This document shows positions 8,077 through 14,616 of a stretch of 64,000 bases of DNA, piece after piece; position 1 is the stretch's first letter, and each line of letters begins with the position of its first letter. Origin of the DNA: Glycomyces amatae (GTDB taxonomy: Bacteria; Actinomycetota; Actinomycetes; Mycobacteriales; Micromonosporaceae); the NCBI RefSeq assembly GCF_020991375.1, contig NZ_JAJLQZ010000018.1:1-64000 (forward strand). The letters are read 5' to 3'. Made by a program: the position numbers and the translations under genes. Under the pieces are notes generated by a model. That model made no database searches. It was not told the DNA's origin and saw nothing but the letters and a program-made list of their open reading frames with translations.

Positions 8077-8540
8077 ATGGCAGCTACCGCAGTGACGCTC
8101 GGTCGAACCTTCGTCGTCACTTTCGATCACGGCGATGGCTTCTTCCCTGCGCTCCACGCGGTCTGCCGTGACAACGGCATCCGGCAAGGCTACGTCCCCA
8201 TGTTCATCGCAGGTTTCGCAGACGTCCGCGTTGTCGGTGCCTGCGACCGGCTCGAGGACCCGAACGCGCCCGTTTGGTCGGGCGCTCACTTCACGAACGT
8301 GGAAGTGCTCGGCGCCGGCACGCTCGCCTACGAGCCCGAGACCGATACCGTGTCACCGCATCTGCATGTCACCGTGGGGAGAAGGCCCGCGCCGCGAACG
8401 GCTACACCGGGCACCTGCTGGAAGCGACCGTAGTGTTCTTGACCGAAATGGTCATCCAGGAAGTGGCAGCGCCCGACATGCGGCGCATAGCGAACCCAGA
8501 CTTGTATAATGTGCCGTTGCTGCGACTTGGCCAGCACTAG
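8077..8540 (+). pseudogene. PPC/DUF296 domain protein, frameshifted
   Basis: The frame from ATG 8077 matches the PPC (plants and prokaryotes conserved) domain from RTFVVTFDHGDGFFPAL through SPHLHVTVG. The conserved continuation, ARAANGYTGHLLEATVVFL, is in the next frame and runs to 8540. Adding one G to the run at 8376-8379 joins them as HVTVGEKARAANGY, giving about 154 aa, a normal length for the family. Bacterial PPC proteins are trimeric and of unclear function. The break could be genuine decay or a base missing from the assembly. Confidence 0.8.
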
Positions 8541-8552
8541 AACAAGGCCCGT

Positions 8553-8744
8553 TTACGAACTCGGTTTCCAATCGAAGATGATCACGACCTGGAGGGTCGC
8601 TTCGTAGTGGACGGCGAGCTTGTCGAACCTGGCGGAGATGGTGCAGCAGCGCTTGAGGCGGCCGATGGCCCGCCCAACGGTGTTGCGTTGCTTGTCACCC
8701 TTGCGGTCGAATGCCGGGGGCCAGGGATGTTGCGGTGTAAGCAC
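8553..8744 (-). mobile_element. IS5-family transposase fragment (C-terminal end)
   Basis: The frame PPAFDRKGDKQRNTVGRAIG followed by RLKRCCTISARFDKLAVHYE is the C-terminal end of IS5-type DDE transposases (consensus PPAFD...YKQRNTVERxxxRLKxxRxIAxRYDK), with the catalytic glutamate of NTVER replaced by Gly. Nothing upstream continues the transposase, so about 55 residues remain of a roughly 270-aa enzyme. It is a dead insertion-sequence remnant. Confidence 0.75.
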
Positions 8745-8771
8745 GCCCTCCCTCAGTGCGCGCGGTAGCGC

Positions 8772-9248
8772 TCACCTGCCCAGGTCGCCCGATGACCTCG
8801 TTGCCTTGCGGTAGTGACGTGCCATAAGGAAGTGCAGCATCAGCAGGACTATGAGCTGCCAGGGGATCAGTGCAAAGGAGAGAATTCCGGTGAGCGCCAT
8901 AATCACGATTGCGTACGGAATCATCCCTACATAAGGCACAAAATGCATTTTGCTCTTGGCGCCACGAAGAAACCGGAGCTCCGAGACAAGTGCGCACGGC
9001 AGCACCATGAAAACGACGCTGACAAGGACATCGACTCCACCAAGTACCAACGTGTCCTGCATCAACGATGCATCCAGTTCGCCCGCCAGAAGACTCGGCC
9101 ATGGCAGCAGCAGCAACGTTATATACACGGCATTGAGAAGCGACCATGCCAAAAATCTCTTCAGCGCTCGACCGAGTATCCGACCCGGTCGAGCGATTGC
9201 TTTCTTGTCGCCTTCGGCAACCGGTTCGAGGTCCATACAGAGAATCAT
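8772..9248 (-). CDS. Small integral membrane protein
   Basis: About 158 aa with four predicted membrane spans (around 34-52, 68-90, 105-122 and 124-142) separated by short basic loops. No family is recognised. Start choice is uncertain: GTG 9251, ATG 9248 and ATG 9236 are all in frame and none has a clear ribosome binding site. Base composition is somewhat lower in GC than its neighbours. It sits next to the IS5 fragment and has no obvious partner. The roughly 215 bp to the next gene hold nothing recognisable. Confidence 0.6.
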   Translation of the reverse strand: MILCMDLEPVAEGDKKAIARPGRILGRALKRFLAWSLLNAVYITLLLLPWPSLLAGELDASLMQDTLVLGGVDVLVSVVFMVLPCALVSELRFLRGAKSKMHFVPYVGMIPYAIVIMALTGILSFALIPWQLIVLLMLHFLMARHYRKATRSSGDLGR

Positions 9249-9465
9249 CACAGGCTATCGGTAACCTACTGCGTATCGGACGCTAGGACATGATTTCGCT
9301 GACAGGTGATTCCGGACGGCTGGTCAGGGTTCCGACATGAACGCGATCCCGCTTAGACCACGCGGGCAACGATGTCGGCGCTTCGTATGCTGCTGTTGCG
9401 GGGACCTGCGTTGTGGATGACCAAGTGCTGACAGGCATGCTGCGCCCGCGGCTTCTCCTCTGGGC

Positions 9466-10143
9466 TCAGGAACGCAGGTACCGAGCGAACACGACTTCGC
9501 CGATCGCTCGCGTCTCGGCGAGCCGGAACGGCCGGTCCGGGCCCTGAGGAAACGGCGCGTCCTGCACGAACCTGGGCGCCCCCGCCTGTCCGACGAGGAA
9601 CGGTGCGACCGCCACATGCAACTCGTCCACGAGGTCGCGCTTCAAGAACATGGTGTGCATCCACGAGCCGCCCTCAACCATGACCCGTTCGATGCCGCGC
9701 TCACCCAGATCAGCGAGCAGGTTCCACGGCAGCACCGTGAGGCCCGAGTCCACCACTGTTGCGGTGGCGCCGAGGTCGGCCGTGAGTCGTTTCGCCGCCT
9801 CGGTGGACGCGTACACGATCTTGTCCACGTCGCCCGCAGTGAAGAACTGCGCGTCGGGCGCTATCCGCCCCGACCGGGTGACGGTCACTTTCACCGGTGA
9901 GAACGTTTTACCGGCGGCGAGACGCGCTGCTCGTCGCTGCTCGGACCGCACGAGCAGGCGCGGGTCGTCCCGGCGCAGGGTCTCGGCACCGACGAGGATG
10001 GCATCGACGCTGGCACGGACCTCGTCAACACGGTCGAAGTCGTCAGCGTTGGAGAGGATCAACCGCTCCCATGAATCGTCGTCGATCCTGCCGTCGAGAC
10101 TCATGGCCACCGAAGCGATCACGTAAGGGCGGGATGTTGTCAC
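9466..10143 (-). CDS. RibD C-terminal/dihydrofolate reductase-like protein
   Basis: The 225-aa product has the RibD_C fold signatures: VIASVAMSLDGRI at the start, VDAILVGAETLRRDDPRL around 46-63, and MVEGGSWM near 155, the NADPH-binding glycine-rich turn. These enzymes reduce the ribosyl side chain of the riboflavin intermediate or related substrates. The deaminase half of RibD is absent, as usual for stand-alone members, and no other riboflavin genes are nearby. GAGGAG precedes the GTG start by about 8 nt. It is divergent from the Nudix gene at 10225. Confidence 0.88.
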   Translation of the reverse strand: MTTSRPYVIASVAMSLDGRIDDDSWERLILSNADDFDRVDEVRASVDAILVGAETLRRDDPRLLVRSEQRRAARLAAGKTFSPVKVTVTRSGRIAPDAQFFTAGDVDKIVYASTEAAKRLTADLGATATVVDSGLTVLPWNLLADLGERGIERVMVEGGSWMHTMFLKRDLVDELHVAVAPFLVGQAGAPRFVQDAPFPQGPDRPFRLAETRAIGEVVFARYLRS

Positions 10144-10224
10144 AGTGCAACTCCTCGAAAGTGCGATTCTGTTGCAGTAAGCCTAACGGCCGCAGCAGAC
10201 ACCGCAACCGTCATGGAGCCCGCC

Positions 10225-10647
10225 ATGGACACCACCCGCCGGACCGCCAGAGTGTTCCTCTTCGATGACCAAGGGCGTCTCGTACTGATCAAACGGACCC
10301 GGCCCGGCGAAGACCCGTACTGGGTGCTTCCCGGCGGCGGGATCGACCCGGGCGAGACACCCGAAGCGGCGGTACGCCGCGAAGCATTCGAAGAACTCGG
10401 CGCCCACATCGCATCGATCGACTTGGTGGTCACCGCACACTTCCCCAGTCAGGCGATGGTGTTGTTCACCGCGAAACTCGTCAGCATGGACATCGGCGCC
10501 CGCACCGGCAGCGAGTTCACCCAGCCTGGCCGCGGCCGCTACGACATCGAGCTCGTGCCGCCCGACACACTCCCGCACATCAACTTGCAACCGGTTGAAG
10601 CGCACACGTTCGTGCTTGAGAACCCAGGCGTATTTTCCCGCCGCTAG
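10225..10647 (+). CDS. Nudix hydrolase
   Basis: This 140-aa protein has the Nudix box GGIDPGETPEAAVRREAFEE with LG, preceded by WVLPG. The ATG at 10225 is preferred because GGAG lies 6 nt upstream, itself overlapping an in-frame ATG at 10213. The product's short length and late acidic tail give no substrate clue. It is divergent from the RibD-C gene, with only about 80 bp between the starts, and lies upstream of the hemC-like gene. Confidence 0.9.
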   Translation: MDTTRRTARVFLFDDQGRLVLIKRTRPGEDPYWVLPGGGIDPGETPEAAVRREAFEELGAHIASIDLVVTAHFPSQAMVLFTAKLVSMDIGARTGSEFTQPGRGRYDIELVPPDTLPHINLQPVEAHTFVLENPGVFSRR

Positions 10648-10790
10648 CCGCCATGACCGCCGCGAACTCGCGCCGCTGACGTGCCACCACCAACCAGTGC
10701 GGTGCACCGCCCTCTCGGCGGCACCTGGCCACGAGCACAACGCATTCGTGTCGTTCCAAGAATGTCAACCCCGGCCGCTACCGTGACCGT

Positions 10791-11774
10791 ATGACCCATC
10801 TGCTCCGCCTCGGCACACGATCCTCACCCATGGCGCTCGCGCAAGCCGAACGCGTCCGTGCACTGCTGACTCGCACGAACCCGTTCCTGACCGTTGAAGT
10901 CATCCCGGTAACCACGCGCGCCGACCAGTGGACCGGTGACCTGGCGGCACTCGGCGGCAAAGGCCACTTCGTCCGTCAACTCGACCAGATGCTGACCACC
11001 GGTGCCGTGGACGCCGTCGCACACTGCGTCAAGGACATGGAATCCGACCGCGCCGTCCCCGGCGGTCTCACCATCGCCGCGTTCCTCGAACGCGACGACG
11101 CCCGCGACGTCCTCGTGCAACCCGGCCAGCCACCCGTCGACCTGAACGGCCCGGTCCCTGCCGACGTGCTCGCGACACTGCCCACCGGTGCACGCGTCGG
11201 TACGTCAGCGGTCCGCCGCCGCGCTCAACTGCATGTTGCCAGACCCGACCTGGAACTGCTCGCCTCCCGCGGCAACGTCAACTCCCGGCTCGCACGCCTC
11301 GCCTCCGGGGAATGGGATGCGCTGGTCCTCGCAGCCGCCGGACTCGAACGCATCGGCCGCGCCGACGCCGTCACCGCCGTGCTCCCACCCGACCAGTTTC
11401 CACCCGCGGCTGGCGCCGGCATCATCGCCGTCACTTGCCGCGACCGCGACCAACAGACATGGGACCTGCTGCGTCGCCTCGACCACGCCCGCACTCGCGC
11501 GGCCGCGCTCGCTGAACGCGCCTGCCTCGCCACACTTCAGGGGCACTGCAATTCGCCCATCGCCGCACACGCCACTCACGTCCGCGGCAAGCTCGTGCTG
11601 CGCGCCGCCGTGTACGCCGTCGACGGGACCGCCGTGATCGCATCGCACGGCATCGGCTCGCCTCTGGACCCGTCCACACTCGGTGACGACGTCGCCGTCG
11701 ACCTGATCGAGCAAGGCGCCCGCGACCTCATCACCGCAGCTGCCCATCAGGAAACGGTCGCCGCTTCGACCTAG
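10791..11774 (+). CDS. Hydroxymethylbilane synthase-like protein (HemC family)
   Basis: This 327-aa protein matches porphobilinogen deaminase throughout: LRLGTRSSPMALAQAE at the start, GGKGHFVRQLD near 55, AHCVKDMES with the catalytic Asp at 82, RVGTSAVRRRAQL near 135, RGNVNSRL near 160, and a Cys at 253 in LQGHCNSPIAAHA that aligns with the dipyrromethane-cofactor cysteine. The enzyme links four porphobilinogens in tetrapyrrole synthesis. It diverges from housekeeping HemC (QGHC for the usual GGGC, PAAGAG for PAVGQG), and no other hem genes are nearby, so an accessory or altered role is likely. No clear ribosome binding site is seen. Confidence 0.85.
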   Translation: MTHLLRLGTRSSPMALAQAERVRALLTRTNPFLTVEVIPVTTRADQWTGDLAALGGKGHFVRQLDQMLTTGAVDAVAHCVKDMESDRAVPGGLTIAAFLERDDARDVLVQPGQPPVDLNGPVPADVLATLPTGARVGTSAVRRRAQLHVARPDLELLASRGNVNSRLARLASGEWDALVLAAAGLERIGRADAVTAVLPPDQFPPAAGAGIIAVTCRDRDQQTWDLLRRLDHARTRAAALAERACLATLQGHCNSPIAAHATHVRGKLVLRAAVYAVDGTAVIASHGIGSPLDPSTLGDDVAVDLIEQGARDLITAAAHQETVAAST

Positions 11775-11866
11775 CGGCCCCTCCCTTCCGCTCGGTGTTG
11801 TAGCGAACGCGATCATGTCGCACAAATACGTGCGCCCGGGCCCGGTCGGGTCTTACGATCGGTCAG

Positions 11867-12241
11867 ATGTCCCCGTTCAAAGACGACCTCGACGGACGTG
11901 AAGCCGACCTCGCCATCACGTTCGGCATCGACGGTGTCCTCTACCGCATCCGCCTGTCCGTGGAGCATGCCGCCGACTTGGGCGACCTCCTCGGACCGCT
12001 GCGCGACCATGCCCGGCAGATGGGCTTGGTCCACCTTGCCGAACCCGAGGTGATGCTGCCAGAGGTCGAGTTCGTTTCCCGACGCGCATACTGGGCGGCC
12101 ATCCGTGACTGGGCCGCGGTCCGCGGCATCGACCTGCCGGCGAACCGACAGCCACCGCACGAGGTCACGGCGGCGTTCGACCTGGAACGGGCTTTGGAAC
12201 AACGCGACCGCAACGACATGGACAGGGCGCTGGGGCCGTAA
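11867..12241 (+). CDS. Divergent Lsr2-like protein lacking the RGR hook
   Basis: This 124-aa protein keeps the Lsr2 plan: an N-terminal DDLDG...ITFGIDGVLYRIRLS dimerisation-like domain and a C-terminal WAAIRDWAAVRGIDLPAN segment equivalent to the DNA-binding helix pair. Where Lsr2 has R-G-R-I-P, this protein has RQPPHEVTAAF, so the minor-groove hook is gone. A C-terminal charged extension (ERALEQRDRNDMDRALGP) is added. It could act as a dominant-negative partner of Lsr2 through the dimerisation domain; that is inference. It is the first gene of a pair with 12271. Confidence 0.65.
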   Translation: MSPFKDDLDGREADLAITFGIDGVLYRIRLSVEHAADLGDLLGPLRDHARQMGLVHLAEPEVMLPEVEFVSRRAYWAAIRDWAAVRGIDLPANRQPPHEVTAAFDLERALEQRDRNDMDRALGP

Positions 12242-12270
12242 CCGCTGCACGCCTCACTCGTTTCCTCAAC

Positions 12271-13047
12271 ATGAGCGACACGCATGCACTAGGCTCACCG
12301 CTGCGACATGCATTCGCGGCAGCACGCACGATCGTGCTCACGCCCCACTTGCACTTCCCGCATCACCACCCGGCGATGCTGGCTGCGCACGTACGATTCA
12401 TTAAGGCTATCCAGCCTGACCTGGTGTTGAACCTTGGCGGTCTCTGCGACCTTGCCCTCCCACCGGGCTGCGACGACAGCGACCAAACCGAGATCATGGT
12501 CGAACGAGCCGACGCGGTGAAACGGGACTACTTCGCAGCGGTCCGGTCGGGATTCGATGGTGACTTCTGGGTCTACGACTGCGATACGAACCAAGATGAC
12601 CAGCATGTGTGCCGATGCGGCCCCGGGCCTGCCGGCCCCTCCCTGTTCGACTTCGACGGGTTCGGCGTGCACCGAGTTGGACCAGACAGCATCCTCACTC
12701 CAGAATGGTCAGTGACGCACACTCATCGTGATATGAAGAACCGCCTGGTAGCGGGCGGTACCGCCATCGCACTTGCCCGTCGAAGTGATCGCCATACGTT
12801 GTGTGCGCACACGCACCGCCTGGGGATCTGCTTTGAAACTACCGACACGGGACCGCGAGCGCGGACACTCATGGGCGTCGAAGTCGGACACATGGTTGAC
12901 GAGAAACAGCTCCAGCCCTCACCCGGGTACGCGCGCCCACAGGCCGGGTTCGGCATCCTTGAGTCGTCAGGAGACCGGCTCGTGCCTGTCACGATTCCCA
13001 TGCAACGAAGCGGCGGCTTCGTCTATAACGGAGAACGCTTCACGTAA
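12271..13047 (+). CDS. Metallophosphoesterase-like protein with degraded metal site
   Basis: The 258-aa protein follows the calcineurin-like phosphoesterase pattern found in phage and actinomycete proteins: LTPHLHFPHH, QPDLVLNLGGLCDL, DFDGFGVHR, VTHTH, CAHTHRLG and GHMVD blocks in order. Key ligands are changed. The D-x-H aspartate is His26, the GD-motif aspartate is Gly57, and GNHD is replaced by TNQD (His to Gln108). The late His residues (150, 180, 182) remain. It is probably inactive as a two-metal phosphoesterase and may bind a ligand instead. No ribosome binding site is clear. Confidence 0.7.
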   Translation: MSDTHALGSPLRHAFAAARTIVLTPHLHFPHHHPAMLAAHVRFIKAIQPDLVLNLGGLCDLALPPGCDDSDQTEIMVERADAVKRDYFAAVRSGFDGDFWVYDCDTNQDDQHVCRCGPGPAGPSLFDFDGFGVHRVGPDSILTPEWSVTHTHRDMKNRLVAGGTAIALARRSDRHTLCAHTHRLGICFETTDTGPRARTLMGVEVGHMVDEKQLQPSPGYARPQAGFGILESSGDRLVPVTIPMQRSGGFVYNGERFT

Positions 13048-13101
13048 CCGCGAACGTGCCTGCGCTTGATCGCGGCCGTGGTCCATCATGCCTTGGGGCA
13101 T

Positions 13102-13545
13102 TCAGCGCCCCGACACCGCCCACACCACGTTGTCAGGTCGTGCCCCCGTGGCAATGTACCGCGATGCTGCCGTTCTCGCGGTTCGGTAACTGACGCGAGC
13201 TTCCACTGCGGGTACGAACACGAGGTCGGTCGCGGACGATGCACACACATGCAGTGTCTGCGGTTCGTAGCCGTCCTCGACACCGACAAGGCCATCGGCA
13301 AGCCATCGCAACGCTCCTGCGCCAATCGCCGGATCCAGGTCGACCCGCAGGAGGGGGACTTGCATCGGATGGTCATCGCTTGCCGAGTCTTGCACGCCGA
13401 AGAAATACCGCATCCCTTGTGTGCTTTGAGGATTGATCATGTCGGCATCGTCATCGAACAGCTCGGCGACATCTTCGGGCCCGGCAACAGGTTCGAAGGA
13501 GGTGTCGTAGTGCACGAGGTAGACGGTGTCACCCCAGTCGCTCAT
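13102..13545 (-). CDS. Imm1-like immunity protein
   Basis: This 147-aa protein shows features of Imm1, the usual immunity family for SCP1.201/DddA-type deaminases: VDLDPAIGAGALRW in the middle and a C-terminal ARTAASRYIATGARPDNVVW block. Its ATG (13545) overlaps the end of the 86-aa gene by 17 bp, and that gene in turn overlaps the toxin, so all three are translationally coupled. The likely job is to bind and neutralise the deaminase encoded at 13782-14543 in the cytoplasm. Family assignment is by pattern only. Confidence 0.72.
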   Translation of the reverse strand: MSDWGDTVYLVHYDTSFEPVAGPEDVAELFDDDADMINPQSTQGMRYFFGVQDSASDDHPMQVPLLRVDLDPAIGAGALRWLADGLVGVEDGYEPQTLHVCASSATDLVFVPAVEARVSYRTARTAASRYIATGARPDNVVWAVSGR

Positions 13546-13789
13546 CGGTGTGTTCATCAAGTTCGGGAGGCTCGAACTCCTCGGCATCCCAGGCCAGCCA
13601 TTCGCGACCCTCGTCATCACCGATCACACACAACCCCCACCGCAGGACACCAGGGCGCTCAGGCGGATCGAAACCAAGGCTTTGCACGTAAGCGGCAAAC
13701 CCTGGACCAGGGTCAGGGGCAGCGTCGTACGCTGTAATCAGCTCGGCGTTCCGGGCACTATCTCCGGTTACTGTCGGGTGGTCACTCAC
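13529..13789 (-). CDS. Small acidic protein between toxin and immunity genes
   Basis: The 86-aa protein starts at a GTG overlapping the toxin's last codons by 8 bp and ends inside the Imm1-like gene. It is strongly acidic at the C-terminus (WDAEEFEPPELDEHTDERLG) and contains LRWGLCVIGDDEGREWLAWD. No family is recognised. Position and charge suggest an accessory immunity factor or a chaperone for the toxin, which is inference. Confidence 0.65.
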   Translation of the reverse strand: MSDHPTVTGDSARNAELITAYDAAPDPGPGFAAYVQSLGFDPPERPGVLRWGLCVIGDDEGREWLAWDAEEFEPPELDEHTDERLG

Positions 13790-14543
13790 CGGTCAGCGCC
13801 TCTCCTGTCCCCGTGATCCGCTTACGGTACTTCAATCTCGTCCCCTCGTACACCTTCACCTGAAGCTCTACCCCTGGTTTCAAGTAGTGCGCCGTGTTGG
13901 ACTTGCAACCGGTGCCCCCATGATCACACGGTTCAACGTTCAGGAACAAGACGCCTTTCATTTCGCCAGTGTGAAGCATGTCAGCGGCAACGTTGCCCTC
14001 GATGTGCCCCTGTGCAGGCTTGGTGCCCTGCCATCCTGGTTTGACCTCCCCAGGCTCGAACTTTGTCGTGCCTGGTGTGGCCTTGAGCGGCTGGACGTTT
14101 TGCTTCCCTGAACTGAAGAACAGGTTTCCCAAGGCGGTTTTGGCCTCGTCGAACGGCCGGAGCCCCGCCATACCTTCGGAGGGGCCGATCGAGCCAAGCT
14201 CGCGTCGACCATGCGGCGTTACAGCGGGAGCAGCCGTGTCCGGCGGTTTCCCGGTCGGTGTACCGTCACTACCGCCGTTGCCCAAGCGGCCCTGGACGTA
14301 CTGTTCCATGGTGCCATTGCCGGCGTTGAGCAGCATTTGGGCTTCTTCGATTTGCTGCCGCACGGTCTGCAACTGTCCGAGACCCTCGGCGACCAGCGGG
14401 TTCGACGAACCGACCGTGGTCGCTTGTAGCGCTGCGGTAGCACGCTCAACTTGGTCGTGTGCGGTCTTGAGGGCTGTCGAGGCTTCCTTGGTTCCTTCGA
14501 TGAGGCCACGCAGTCGCGCGACCAAGTCGCTGAGTGTGGACAC
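13782..14543 (-). CDS. DddA-like (SCP1.201-type) deaminase toxin
   Basis: The 253-aa protein has a helical N-terminus (1-85) resembling secreted polymorphic-toxin leaders, a Gly/Pro linker, and a C-terminal deaminase domain. Catalytic features are GHIEG (His180, Glu182) and PC-x6-C (Cys206, Cys213), the zinc site of SCP1.201-type cytidine deaminases, followed by LKPGVELQVKVYEGT, the family's post-zinc strand. DddA deaminates cytosine in double-stranded DNA; whether this protein uses dsDNA, ssDNA or another substrate is unknown. GTG start with AAAGG 8 nt upstream. It is followed by overlapping immunity-type genes and preceded 73 bp upstream by a HEAT-repeat gene. Confidence 0.82.
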   Translation of the reverse strand: MSTLSDLVARLRGLIEGTKEASTALKTAHDQVERATAALQATTVGSSNPLVAEGLGQLQTVRQQIEEAQMLLNAGNGTMEQYVQGRLGNGGSDGTPTGKPPDTAAPAVTPHGRRELGSIGPSEGMAGLRPFDEAKTALGNLFFSSGKQNVQPLKATPGTTKFEPGEVKPGWQGTKPAQGHIEGNVAADMLHTGEMKGVLFLNVEPCDHGGTGCKSNTAHYLKPGVELQVKVYEGTRLKYRKRITGTGEALTGE

Positions 14544-14616
14544 GCGAGGGCCTTTCGAGCGGTGGGGACGTCAGGACAGGTACACGGCGCGAGCGCACCG
14601 ACAGCGCTACCGCTGC

